Origin: Myxococcales bacterium
Lineage (GTDB): Bacteria > Myxococcota_A > Polyangia > Polyangiales > Polyangiaceae
Assembly: GCA_004193285.1 (NCBI GenBank)
Contig: SECP01000013.1
Coordinates: 88,096 to 152,095 of the forward strand
Length of the DNA stretch: 64,000 nt
Direction: 5' to 3'
In this document: piece after piece, positions 25,912-34,247 of the stretch
Layout: the number at the start of each line of letters is the position of its first letter
Position numbering within the stretch: position 1 is the stretch's first letter
Notes under the pieces: model-generated
Told to the model about the DNA's origin: nothing
The model's input: only the letters and a program-made list of their open reading frames with translations
The model's database searches: none
Made by a program: the position numbers and the translations under genes

Positions 25912-26025
25912 TCAGTTCGCGTTGATGCGGCCGCGACGAATGCGGTTCTTCGCCTTCACCTTGGCGCGGTAGCGGGCAGAACGCTTGCGGTCGGTCTTGC
26001 GGGGCTTCTTGATGGGGAGGTACAT
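25912..26025 (-). CDS. Small basic AURKAIP1/COX24-domain protein
   Basis: A 37-residue, very basic protein beginning MYLPIKKPRKTDRKRSARYR and ending in RIRRGRINAN. The K-R-x-R-x-K-K-x-x-K/R-N-R-I-R-R pattern is that of the AURKAIP1/COX24 domain (mitochondrial ribosomal protein mS38), which in bacteria appears as tiny ribosome-associated proteins (bS22-like). A role in the small ribosomal subunit is inferred from family. There is no strong Shine-Dalgarno; upstream is C-rich. It was found by translation of the minus strand because it is below usual size limits. Confidence 0.8.
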   Translation of the reverse strand: MYLPIKKPRKTDRKRSARYRAKVKAKNRIRRGRINAN

Positions 26026-26153
26026 GGGGGGCCGCGGGATCTAGGCTGAAAGGTGCCGGCGGGCAAGCCGCTCGACGAAAAAGAGGCGTGACGGTCTAAA
26101 CGACCACCGCGAAGGAGCCTAACTGCTCGACTTCACGGCACTTATGGATGAGC

Positions 26154-26459
26154 TCAGCTCTTGGAGAGCAGCTTCTCGATCAGCTTCTCCGAGTACTTGG
26201 AGAGCTTTTTGAAGACGACGCCCATGCCGGGCGGGTCCGTCTCGAGCCGCACCACCTCGCCGACGCCCTCGATCACCTCGACGTCGTCCATGACCACCGT
26301 GAAGCGCAAGGTGACTTGCGAGCCGATGGGCAGCGGAGTGGACGTTTTGATGAAAGCGCCGGTGCGCGAGATGTTCGTGACGTACTCCTGGATGAACTGG
26401 TCGAAGGAGTCGAACTCCTTGTTGATGGTGAGCCGCTCCTCTTTTCGACCAGTTTCCAT
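26154..26459 (-). CDS. PilZ-domain protein (TIGR02266-like), possible c-di-GMP sensor
   Basis: A 101-residue single PilZ domain. The c-di-GMP-binding motifs are present in order: RKEER (R-x-x-x-R, residues 5-9) and NISRTGAF (N-x-S-x-x-G, near 29-34), then the strand GSQVTLRFTVVMDDVEVIEGVG and GMGVVFKKLS. Myxobacteria carry many such stand-alone PilZ proteins. It begins 3 nt after the RNase E/G stop, so it is probably cotranscribed with that gene; whether it links c-di-GMP to RNA decay is speculation. Confidence 0.9.
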   Translation of the reverse strand: METGRKEERLTINKEFDSFDQFIQEYVTNISRTGAFIKTSTPLPIGSQVTLRFTVVMDDVEVIEGVGEVVRLETDPPGMGVVFKKLSKYSEKLIEKLLSKS

Positions 26460-26462
26460 GGG

Positions 26463-28715
26463 TTACTTCCCTTGCAGATCGAACTGCTCGATGTGGTACT
26501 CGCGCCGAGGGTTGAACTCGATGCGCCGCATGTAGCGCTTCTCGGCCTCGACGACGGCAGGCTTCTCTTCGCCTTGCATCAAGTCGATCACGGCTGGGTG
26601 CGCGTTCACGATCACCGAATAGCCGGGCAGGGTGTGACGCTCGCGCCGCAGCTGGCGCAAGATCTCGTAAGCGATCGTGGTGCGCGACTGAATCTGCCCC
26701 GTGCCGTCGCAGTAGAAGCAGGTCTCGTGCATCGTGCGGGTGAGGCTCTCGCGCGTACGCTTACGCGTCATCTCGATCAAGCCCAGCTCGCTGATGCGGT
26801 TGATCGTCGTCTTGGCCTTGTCCTTCGCGAGCATCTGCTCCAGCTGGCGCCAAACCTTCTCGCGGTTGGAGCCGATATCCATGTCGATGAGGTCCAAGAT
26901 CACGAGGCCGCCGATGTTGCGGAAACGCAGCTGGTAGGCGATCTCTTCCACCGCCTCCAGGTTGGTCTTCAGCGCGGTCTCTTCCAGGTTCTGGCTGCCC
27001 TTGCCGACGTAGCGCCCGGTGTTCACGTCGATGGCGGTGAGCGCCTCGGCCTGGTCGATGATCAGGTAGCCGCCGCTCGGTAGAGGCACCTTGCGGCTGA
27101 GCGCGCGGGCGATCTCGTCCTCGATGCCGTAGGCGTCGAAGATCGGCTCGTCGCCCGCGTAAAGCTCGATGTCCTTCACGCGCTCGGGCATGAACATCTC
27201 GACGAAGCGTACGAGGCGCGCGTACTGCTCTTTGTCGTCGATGACGATGTTCTCGATCTCGTCCGTGAACAGGTCCCGCGCGGTCTTCAAGACGAGGTCC
27301 AGCTCGGCGTAGAGCATCTGCGGCGCCTTGCCGCCCTCTTCCTTCTTGCGCGAGACACCTTCCCAGACCTTCACGAGGTACCCGATGTCGGCCTTGAGCG
27401 ACTTCTTGGTCAGCCCCTCGGCGACCGTGCGCACGATCAAACCGCCCTTGGGCGGCTTCATGGCGTCGACCACCTCGCGCAGGCGAGCGCGCTCCCGAGC
27501 GGAGCCGATGCGCTTGGACACGCCGACGTGCTCGACGGTGGGCAGGTACACCGCGTAGCGACCGGGCAGCGAGACGTGGCTGGTCACGCGCGCGCCCTTG
27601 GTACCAATGGGCTCTTTGGAGATTTGGACGATGACCTCGTCCCCCTCCTTGACGACCTCCGTGATCGGTACGGAGCGCGCTACCCGCGAAGGTTGCTTAC
27701 CCGCGCCACCACCACCGCTGCCGCCGCCACGGCGCTCGCGGTCCCGACGATCTCGGTCCCGACGTGAAGAGCCGTCTCGGGGGCGGTCTCCGCCGCTGCG
27801 CGCCTGCTGCTGCTGCGCTGGCCGAGCGGGGGGCTGCTGGCGCTGCTCCGTGCCAGCGCGCTTGCGACGCCGGCGCCGGCGCTTGCGGTCTCCACCGCCG
27901 CCATCCCCGCCATCGTCGCGGGGTCCGCGATCGCCCGCCTCTTCCTGCTCTTCTTCTTCCTCGTCGTCGTCTTCGTCGTCTTCCGACTCGTCGTCGTCTT
28001 CGTCGTCTTCCGACTCGTCCGCGTCAGCGCCTCCGCCTTCGCCTTCGGTTTCCTCGTCGTCGTCTTCGTCGTCTTCCGACTCGTCGTCGTCTTCGTCGTC
28101 TTCGTCGTCTTCCGACTCGTCGTCGTCTTCGTCGTCTTCGTCGTCTTCGTCGTCTTCCGACTCGTCGTCGTCTTCGTCGTCTTCGTCGTCTTCCGACTCG
28201 TCCTCTTCGCCGTCCGCCGACGGATGGCTCGGGTCGCTTTCCTCGCTCGCCGCCTCGTCTTCGGAACCCTCACCGCCGGTGGGGGTGGGGATCGGGTTGG
28301 CTACCTGGGAGAGAGCCTCCGGCGGAGCAGCGGCAGACGGATCGCTGTCATCGTCGTCGTCTTCCTCGTCCGCCTTCTCGACGGGCTTCGCCTTGGCCTG
28401 ACCGAAGCGCTTGCCGCCGTCGCCCTTGAAGCTCTCCCCGTCTTCGTGGCGGTGTCCGCCCGATAGGTACGCTTCGAAGTCGTCCGGGCGGATCAGATCT
28501 TCCACGTGGAGAAATGCCGCGCGCTCTTGGCCGACGTCGATGAAGGCGGCCTGCATTCCCGGCAGGACCCGGGTCACCTTCCCCAGGACGATGTTGCCGA
28601 CCGTGCCTCGTGCTGCAGCACGCTCGATCTGCAGCTCGGCAATGACTCCCCCTTCGATCAGGGCAACACGGGTTTCACGAATATCGCAATTGATGACCAA
28701 CGTATTTTTGGGCAT
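26463..28715 (-). CDS. rng: RNase E/G family endoribonuclease with large acidic insert
   Basis: A 750-residue Rne/Rng-type ribonuclease. The N-terminus MPKNTLVINCDIRETRVALI is typical, the S1 domain starts at VLPGMQAAFIDVG, and the catalytic half shows IDQAEALTAIDVNTGRYVGK (the Mg-binding D of IDVNTG), RFRNIGGLVILDLIDM and the Zn-link region HETCFYCDGTG (C-x-x-C). Inside the S1 domain, between LHVEDLIRPDDFEAYLSGG and PITEVVKEGDEVIVQI, lies a ~290-residue insert that is first Asp/Glu-rich (repeats of SEDDEDD) and then Arg/Gly-rich. The start ATG 28715 is chosen over a longer frame with a non-homologous tail. It probably acts in mRNA decay and rRNA processing. Confidence 0.93.
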   Translation of the reverse strand: MPKNTLVINCDIRETRVALIEGGVIAELQIERAAARGTVGNIVLGKVTRVLPGMQAAFIDVGQERAAFLHVEDLIRPDDFEAYLSGGHRHEDGESFKGDGGKRFGQAKAKPVEKADEEDDDDDSDPSAAAPPEALSQVANPIPTPTGGEGSEDEAASEESDPSHPSADGEEDESEDDEDDEDDDESEDDEDDEDDEDDDESEDDEDDEDDDESEDDEDDDEETEGEGGGADADESEDDEDDDESEDDEDDDEEEEEQEEAGDRGPRDDGGDGGGGDRKRRRRRRKRAGTEQRQQPPARPAQQQQARSGGDRPRDGSSRRDRDRRDRERRGGGSGGGGAGKQPSRVARSVPITEVVKEGDEVIVQISKEPIGTKGARVTSHVSLPGRYAVYLPTVEHVGVSKRIGSARERARLREVVDAMKPPKGGLIVRTVAEGLTKKSLKADIGYLVKVWEGVSRKKEEGGKAPQMLYAELDLVLKTARDLFTDEIENIVIDDKEQYARLVRFVEMFMPERVKDIELYAGDEPIFDAYGIEDEIARALSRKVPLPSGGYLIIDQAEALTAIDVNTGRYVGKGSQNLEETALKTNLEAVEEIAYQLRFRNIGGLVILDLIDMDIGSNREKVWRQLEQMLAKDKAKTTINRISELGLIEMTRKRTRESLTRTMHETCFYCDGTGQIQSRTTIAYEILRQLRRERHTLPGYSVIVNAHPAVIDLMQGEEKPAVVEAEKRYMRRIEFNPRREYHIEQFDLQGK

Positions 28716-28737
28716 GTCCCTCGAACGAGCGCTTTTC

Positions 28738-28761
28738 ACGCGAGAAAGAAATCTTTCGCGT
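28738..28761 (-). promoter_or_regulatory. Hairpin in the leader of the RNase E/G gene
   Basis: The sequence ACGCGA-GA-AAG / AAAT / CTTTCGCGT can fold into a nine-pair stem with a two-base bulge and a four-base loop. It ends 22 nt upstream of the start codon, in the 5' leader. E. coli rne autoregulates through leader hairpins, so feedback control by the enzyme is a plausible but untested role. Confidence 0.35.
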
Positions 28762-29062
28762 CGCCCGAGCCCTGTTCCGGCGCGATCCCCCGGCCGCCTG
28801 CCCGAAAGGCGGCAGCAGCGAGGAAGGCTGAACAAAGCCGTGACGCTTGCGCGCAGCGCACCACGCCTGCCGGCGGCTGTCAAGTCGCCGAAAGTCCAAG
28901 GAATTCCCGAGGTTGAGAGCAGACGGCTTGCAAATTGCGCTGCGATTTCGGGCCCGTTCCTCGCCGCGAGCTGGACGCACCCCCGTTCCGCCGCGCAGCG
29001 AAATGGCGTCCGGGCCGACGTCCTGGATAGCGGGACGGTGCCAGAGCGCTACCTTGCGGGTC
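28762..29062. other. Divergent intergenic region between rng and phhB
   Basis: About 300 bp with no convincing gene on either strand. It should carry the promoters of the leftward RNase E/G gene and the rightward phhB-recQ pair. Nothing stands out beyond the leader hairpin that borders it. Confidence 0.5.
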
Positions 29063-29395
29063 ATGACCGACCTGGCCAACAAGCGCTGCGCGCCGTGCAC
29101 GGCCGACACCCCGCGCGTCGCGCCGGAGGAGGTAACCCGGCTCCTTGCCTCGCTCCCTGGCTACAAGGCGGACCTGCTCGTGGGCAGCATCTCCAAGACC
29201 TACGAGTTCCCTGACTTCTACGAGACGATGGGCTTCGTCAACGCCGTCGCCTACATCGCGAACGCCGAAGACCACCATCCCGAGCTCGCGGTGAGCTACA
29301 GCCGGTGCGTGGTGACGTACTCGACCCACGACATCGGCGGCCTGAGCGAAAACGACTTCATCTGCGCCGCCAAGATCGAAGCTCTGCTGCGGTGA
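29063..29395 (+). CDS. phhB: 4a-hydroxytetrahydrobiopterin dehydratase
   Basis: A 110-residue pterin-4a-carbinolamine dehydratase (PCD/DCoH fold). It dehydrates 4a-hydroxytetrahydropterin to regenerate the cofactor. The family signature E(D)HHPEL is seen (NAEDHHPELAVSY), followed by YSTHDIGGLSENDF with the conserved T-H-D. A start at ATG 29063 gives MTDLANKRCAPC. Its stop overlaps the recQ GTG start (GTGA). There is no phenylalanine hydroxylase gene in view, so it may serve a molybdopterin or folate-related role instead. Confidence 0.93.
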   Translation: MTDLANKRCAPCTADTPRVAPEEVTRLLASLPGYKADLLVGSISKTYEFPDFYETMGFVNAVAYIANAEDHHPELAVSYSRCVVTYSTHDIGGLSENDFICAAKIEALLR

Positions 29396-31095
29396 GCACG
29401 GAGCCGGACGCCCTGCGGGCGGAAGTGACCGAGCTTCTGGAGACCGCCAACCAGAGTGAGAGGCGCGCGGCGGTGGCGGAGCGGCTTTCCGAGCTGCGCC
29501 AGCTCTATCGACGCAACCCGAGCGCGTTCTCGACCGACGTGCTGGCCATGTTGAGGGAAGTCGCGGGTGCGGTCACGGCGATGGAGCGGCCGGTCGCGGC
29601 CCAGCCGCCGGAGGAGGTGCTGAAAGACGTGTTCGGTTACGACAGTTTTCGCCCCGGCCAGCGCGAAATCATCGACGCCGTGCTCGCCGGGCAGGACTGC
29701 GTAGGGGTCATGCCCACCGGCTCCGGCAAGAGCCTGACGTACCAGGTACCCGCCATCGCGCTCGGCCGCTTTGCGCTCGTCGTCTCCCCTCTCATCGCGC
29801 TCATGAAGGACCAGGTGGACGCGCTGACGGAGGCGGGTGTCTCCGCCACGTTCTTGAACTCCACGCTCAGCTTCGACGAGCGTCGTGACCGCATGGCGGA
29901 CATCGCTCAGGGCAAGCACCGGCTGGTGTACGTCGCGCCGGAAGGTTTGGAGGCGTCCGTCGGGCGGCTGCTACAAGAGGTCAAGCCTTCGCTCATCGCC
30001 ATCGATGAAGCGCATTGCATCAGTGAGTGGGGTCACGACTTTCGCCCCGCTTACCGCAACCTATCCAGCTTGAAGCGCCGCTTCGGTAACGTGCCGATGC
30101 TCGCGCTCACCGCGACCGCCACGCCGCAGGTCATGCGGGATATCGTGCAGCAGCTCGGCATGCGCGGGCCGAAGATGTTCCGCGGCTCCTTTTTCCGCAA
30201 GAATCTCCGGCTCGCCAGCTTTCAGAAGGGTGAGAGCCTGGGGCGCACCACGCGCGAGGCGATCGCGAGCGTCGTGCAATCTCGCTCTGGAGAGAGCGGC
30301 ATCGTTTACTGCTTGTCGCGCAAGTCCACGGAGGAGACGGCCGACTACTTGAAGGAGCAGGGCTGCAAAGCCATCTGCTACCACGCGGGGCTCGCGCCCG
30401 AGCAACGCGCCAAAGCCCAAGACGCCTTCCGCAACGACGACGTGGACGTCGTCGTCGCGACCATCGCCTTCGGCATGGGCATCGACAAGTCCAACGTACG
30501 CTACGTCATCCATCGCGACCTGCCCAAGTCCGTAGAAGGCTACTACCAGGAGATCGGTCGCGCCGGTCGCGACGGCGCGCCCAGCGACTGCATCCTCTTC
30601 TATTCGTGGTCCGAGGTCGTCGCCTACGATCGCTTCGCAGACGGTACGGAGGACGACGCGGCCGCGGAGCGCCTCCGCTCTCAAGCGCGCGAGATGTTCC
30701 GGTTCGCGGAGGCATCGCGCTGCCGGCACCAATTGCTCGCCGAATACTTCGGCGAAACCATGCAAAAGTGCGGCGAGAGCTGCGACGTGTGTCGCGGCAA
30801 GCTGGAGCTGCCGAGGTCCCTCAAAAAGTCTCGCCGGGGCGAGACGACGTCGCGCCCGCCTTCCACCGCCGTCGTCGTCGGCAAGGACGCGGAGATGCTC
30901 ACGCTCCTCAAATCCTTGCGCCTTCATTTGGCGCGCGAGCGCGGCGTGCCGGCGTACCTCATCTTCAACGACGCGACCCTGTTGGAGATGGCCGTGCGCA
31001 AGCCGAAGACAGAGGCGGACTTGCTCCAGGTTCCAGGAGTGGGCCCCGCCAAGCTCGAGAAGTACGGCGACGCGTTTCTGAAGCTGTTCAAGTAA
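29392..31095 (+). CDS. recQ: RecQ-family DNA helicase, short form
   Basis: A 567-residue RecQ. The helicase core starts near residue 75 (FGYDSFRPGQREII), with Walker A MPTGSGKS at 107-114, DEAH in IAIDEAHCISEWGHDFRP, and motif VI QEIGRAGRDG. A four-Cys zinc site follows (C in SRCRHQLL, then CGESCDVC). Only ~35 residues then separate it from a HRDC domain (AEMLTLLKSLRLHLARERG to GVGPAKLEKYG), so the winged-helix RQC domain of E. coli RecQ is absent. A ~75-residue N-terminal helical extension is unusual. GTG start overlaps the phhB stop. It should unwind DNA 3'-5' in recombination repair. Confidence 0.93.
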   Translation: MSTEPDALRAEVTELLETANQSERRAAVAERLSELRQLYRRNPSAFSTDVLAMLREVAGAVTAMERPVAAQPPEEVLKDVFGYDSFRPGQREIIDAVLAGQDCVGVMPTGSGKSLTYQVPAIALGRFALVVSPLIALMKDQVDALTEAGVSATFLNSTLSFDERRDRMADIAQGKHRLVYVAPEGLEASVGRLLQEVKPSLIAIDEAHCISEWGHDFRPAYRNLSSLKRRFGNVPMLALTATATPQVMRDIVQQLGMRGPKMFRGSFFRKNLRLASFQKGESLGRTTREAIASVVQSRSGESGIVYCLSRKSTEETADYLKEQGCKAICYHAGLAPEQRAKAQDAFRNDDVDVVVATIAFGMGIDKSNVRYVIHRDLPKSVEGYYQEIGRAGRDGAPSDCILFYSWSEVVAYDRFADGTEDDAAAERLRSQAREMFRFAEASRCRHQLLAEYFGETMQKCGESCDVCRGKLELPRSLKKSRRGETTSRPPSTAVVVGKDAEMLTLLKSLRLHLARERGVPAYLIFNDATLLEMAVRKPKTEADLLQVPGVGPAKLEKYGDAFLKLFK

Positions 31096-31146
31096 GTGGT
31101 ACGCGAAGAGCTGCGCGCCTCCTCGTCACGACCCTGAGTTTTGGGA

Positions 31147-32565
31147 CTACGCCGCCAGGCGTTGCTCGAGCAGCGCCTGCAGACACGGCACGGCGACGTC
31201 ACGAACGCCTGCAGGCGCGTGAGGCAACGCCGCGAGGATGCGCGGAGCCACCGCGCTGCGATCGCGCTCGAGCGCCCAGCGCACGAAATGGAACGCGAGC
31301 TCCGCGTGGCGCTGCTCATCCGCGGCGATCCGCTGATACGTGCGCCGCACGACTGGATCGGCAGCAGTTTGCGCGGCGTCCAGCGCTTCCAGAGCCGCGC
31401 TGGTTTCCCCGAAGCAGCCCTCAGCAAGCACGAGCTCCACCACGTCCGCCAGGGACGTGACGTTGAGGCTTAGCCCGACGTCCAGCGCACCAGGGCCAAT
31501 AGCGCGGCCGCCGTAAGCGCTCGCGAGGCCGAAGCACAGCTGGGTGTGCGCGGTCTCGTCGATCAGCGCCTGATTGCATGCCTGCACGAGCTCGGGGGGC
31601 GCGCCGAGCGCGAGCAACTGCAATTGAAAGCGCGCAAAAGCGGCGATCGATGCGTGCTCCATCTGCCCCAGCTTGGCCCAGTGGGCGGCGAGCCCCGCGC
31701 GCTCGGAGCTCGTGAGGTGATCGACGCGCGGCCCCGCGAGCCTGCCATCTGCCCAGTCGCCCCGCGCCGTGACCGGCGCGACCCGCGCTTCGGCTTCGAC
31801 CAAAAAGGGCCGACCGCACACCGGTGCGGTTTCGCATCCGCGGTGGCCGTCTTCCTGCAACTGGCAGAGCTCGAACGGCTTGCACGACCCGCACTCGTCC
31901 TTCGGTGTTTGACAAGCGAAAGCGCTGCTGCCGCACGCGCCTGGGTACGAGGCGCAGTGGTAGCCGTTGGAACAATCGTCGTCGCTATCGCAGGTGTCCG
32001 CCGTGCAAACACCGAACGCGCGGCCTTCGCAGCGGCACAGGCCGCTCGGTCCGCAATCTCGGTCAGTCGCGCAGCCTGTCATACAGAGGCTGCCCGGTTG
32101 CGGCTCGCCCGCGGGCGCGCAGTAACCATACTGGTACTGGTCGCACACCGTGGGGTCGTCGGTGCAGTCCACCTGATAAGGCACTGGGGGCTTGGGCTCG
32201 GGAAGCGGCGCGGCGTCGCCCGTCGTCGAAACGCAGCGCGTGTTCTGGGTGCGGTACCGGTAGCCCTCCTGGCAGGTCACGATTCCCGTCATGGGGTCCG
32301 TTACGGGCGCGGTGCAGGTCGGCACGTAGGGCGTGCTCCCGGTGCCGCCCGCCCCGGCCGAGATGATGGAGCCACCGCTGCCGGACCCGCCGATCGCTTT
32401 GGTGCCGCCGCTGCCGGTTCCGGCGGTGGTCGACGTACCGCCGCTGCCGGAGCCACCATCGTCCTCGTTGCCGCGGAAGGTCGTCCCTCCGCAGGCGAGC
32501 GGCACGAGTCCCAGCGACGCCAGGAGGGACAGCCGCAGCGAGTTGGAGAAAGGGCGGGCGCTCAT
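31147..32565 (-). CDS. Ferritin-like surface lipoprotein with cysteine-rich domain
   Basis: A 472-residue lipoprotein (lipobox VPLAC, Cys25). A Gly/Ser/Thr linker is followed by a Cys-rich region (about residues 85-260, >20 Cys) and a C-terminal ferritin-like four-helix domain. The diiron-type ligands are visible: MEHASIAAFARF, NQALIDETAHTQL, LAEGCFGETSAA and ADEQRHAELAF. This family of secreted ferritin-like lipoproteins is expanded in Myxococcota; its substrate is unknown. A decayed fragment of a second copy lies directly upstream at 32635-32995. Confidence 0.85.
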   Translation of the reverse strand: MSARPFSNSLRLSLLASLGLVPLACGGTTFRGNEDDGGSGSGGTSTTAGTGSGGTKAIGGSGSGGSIISAGAGGTGSTPYVPTCTAPVTDPMTGIVTCQEGYRYRTQNTRCVSTTGDAAPLPEPKPPVPYQVDCTDDPTVCDQYQYGYCAPAGEPQPGSLCMTGCATDRDCGPSGLCRCEGRAFGVCTADTCDSDDDCSNGYHCASYPGACGSSAFACQTPKDECGSCKPFELCQLQEDGHRGCETAPVCGRPFLVEAEARVAPVTARGDWADGRLAGPRVDHLTSSERAGLAAHWAKLGQMEHASIAAFARFQLQLLALGAPPELVQACNQALIDETAHTQLCFGLASAYGGRAIGPGALDVGLSLNVTSLADVVELVLAEGCFGETSAALEALDAAQTAADPVVRRTYQRIAADEQRHAELAFHFVRWALERDRSAVAPRILAALPHAPAGVRDVAVPCLQALLEQRLAA

Positions 32566-32634
32566 GGCACTGGCCTGAGCACGCCCCGTGCCAGCTACAA
32601 AGTACGCAAAGCCCTGTAAAACCGCTGCCGGCGC

Positions 32635-32995
32635 TCAACTGCTGGCACAATTGGCACACAATGCCGGCTCGCGGATCGCGCGCTTCTGCGCGGTCAGCAG
32701 CGCCTGAAGGCACGGTACCGCAACCGCTCGCCCACCGGGCGCCACCAAGCCCGGCGCCTCAATCGCGCTCTCGCCGCGCTCTGGCTCTTTTCGCCGCCGC
32801 GCTCGAGCGCCCAGCCACGCTCGAGCGCCCAGCCACGAATCGAAACGCGAGCTCCGCGTGGCGCTGCTCGTCGGCGGCGATGGTGCGGTCGGCGCGCGCG
32901 ACCACCGCGTCCCTGGCCGAGTCCGCGCTCTCCAGCGCTTCGGGGGCGGCGCTGGTCTCGCCGAAGCAACCTTCCGCGATGACGAGGTATGCCGC
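32635..32995 (-). pseudogene. Decayed C-terminal fragment of a ferritin-like lipoprotein gene
   Basis: The minus strand encodes AEGCFGETSAAPEALESADS and then AADEQRHAELAFRF, which match the C-terminal ferritin-like helices of the gene at 31147-32565. Near 32830 the frame shifts: the continuation to VAVPCLQALL is in another frame, and the shift lies in a small tandem duplication (GCTCGAGCGCCCAGCCAC repeated). No N-terminal signal or linker is left. It is the debris of a duplicated gene and borders the 33-kb repeat island. Confidence 0.8.
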
Positions 32996-33102
32996 TCGCC
33001 AATGACGGAGTTTCTCGCGCGAGCACCCGCGCGACGCGTTGAATGCGGCACACGGCGGCACAGCGAACCATGCGTCACCTGACACAACCGGCCCAAGGAC
33101 GT

Positions 33103-33490
33103 GTAGTCGCCGCTGGTCGACGTACCGAACGGTACAAAACTTCGTTTCACGCGCTTGAGGCGTCGTTAGGCGAATGTACCGACCGGTACATCACATGCTG
33201 GCTCGTCGGCTCGACGGCTCGGCGGCTCGGGGGAGGGCCTGTCGTCGTCGCTGGCCGACGTACGGAACGGTACAAAAATTGGTGAATGATTCCGCGGCAG
33301 CGATGCTTCGTCCTGCGAATGTACGGACCGGTACATCACATGCTGGCTCTGCGGCTCTGCGGCTCTGCGGCTCTGCGGCTCGGGGGGAGGGCGTGTCGTC
33401 GTCGCTGGCCGACGTACCGAACGGTACAAAAATTGGTGAATGATTCCGCGGCAGCGATGCCTCGTCTTGCGAATGTACCGAACCGTACAT
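33103..33490. repeat. Tandem units carrying paired GTACCG palindromes
   Basis: Three tandem units of ~140-155 bp begin at about 33103, 33241 and 33395; each has a first palindrome followed by CAAAA and a second within GCGAATGTACSGACCGGTACAT. The compact palindrome GTACCG-AN-CGGTAC (or GTACGG variant) is at 33122, 33176, 33260, 33321, 33414 and 33475. A seventh copy, from a partial fourth unit, is at 33999-34012. The two-base centre cannot form an RNA loop, so a DNA-binding dimer (for example a TetR-type repressor) is the more likely reader. Confidence 0.85.
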
Positions 33491-33532
33491 CCTCACGGCG
33501 GGCCGGCTCGGGCACGGAGCACGGAGCAGGAA

Positions 33533-33820
33533 GCTCGAGCACGGAGCAGGAAGCTCGAGCACGGAGCAGGAAGCTCGAGCACGGAGCAGGAGGGCTCGAG
33601 CACGGAGCAGGAAGCTCGAGCACGGAGCAGGAGGGCTCGAGCACGGAGCAGGAGGGCTCGAGCACGGAGCAGGAGGGCTCGAGCACGGAGCAGGAGGGCT
33701 CGAGCACGGAGCAGGAAGCTCGAGCACGGAGCAGGAGGGCTCGAGCACGGAGCAGGAGGGCTCGAGCACGGAGCAGGAAGCTCGAGCACGGAGCAGGAAG
33801 CTCGAGCACGGAGCAGGAGG
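33533..33820. repeat. 14-unit GCTCGAGCACGGAGCAGG minisatellite
   Basis: Fourteen uninterrupted units, six of 20 bp ending GGAA and eight of 21 bp ending GGAGG, in the order AABABBBBABBAAB. It interrupts the palindrome units between the third and the partial fourth copy. Degenerate copies extend on both sides (from ~33515 to ~33880). It carries open frames in several phases but they have only repeat content, so no gene is called. Confidence 0.95.
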
Positions 33821-33998
33821 GCTCGGGCACGGAGCACGGAGCTCGACGGCTCGGGCACGGAGCTCGGGCTCGGGGCACGCGGGCCGTGAAAGCGAGTTGG
33901 AGGGCGGGGTTTAGATCTCGCGAGCGGCTGTCGAGTCAGCTTTTCCCCTCGCGTGAGCGTCGGCCTCTGGGTGCTGGCGGAGCTTCGTCGCTGCCGAT

Positions 33999-34012
33999 GT
34001 ACCGAACGGTAC
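33999..34012. repeat. Seventh GTACCG palindrome of the 33-kb island
   Basis: GTACCGAACGGTAC flanked by CGTCGCTGCCGAT on the left, which matches the left flank (CGTCGCTGGCCGAC) of units 1-3. It is the remnant of a fourth unit that was separated from the others by the minisatellite. Confidence 0.8.
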
Positions 34013-34247
34013 ATCTCATCGGGAGGCGACTCGACCCGCGAAATCCTTAGGGATTTTTAGTAAGGAATCATACGTCGGCGCGAGGACCCAGAACGGTCAC
34101 CCGCTGGAGCGGGCACGCAGCCTAGATGCAGTCCGAGGCGCGAGCGCGGGAGGTTGCCGAGGCGCCAGCCGCGAAAGCCGCGAAGCCGCGAGCCGCGAAC
34201 GCGTAGCGGCGCGAACGGAAGCGCGAGGGCCTGAAAGCGGGAAGCGC

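Noticed and set aside
27598..28401. Ser-rich open frame opposite the RNase E/G acidic insert
   Set aside because: It is the antisense reading of the Asp/Glu repeat codons; the minus-strand gene is unambiguous.
33286..34050. Long open frames over the minisatellite and palindromes on both strands
   Set aside because: They translate only repeat units (for example STEQE and LLRARA types), with no start context or homology-like segments.
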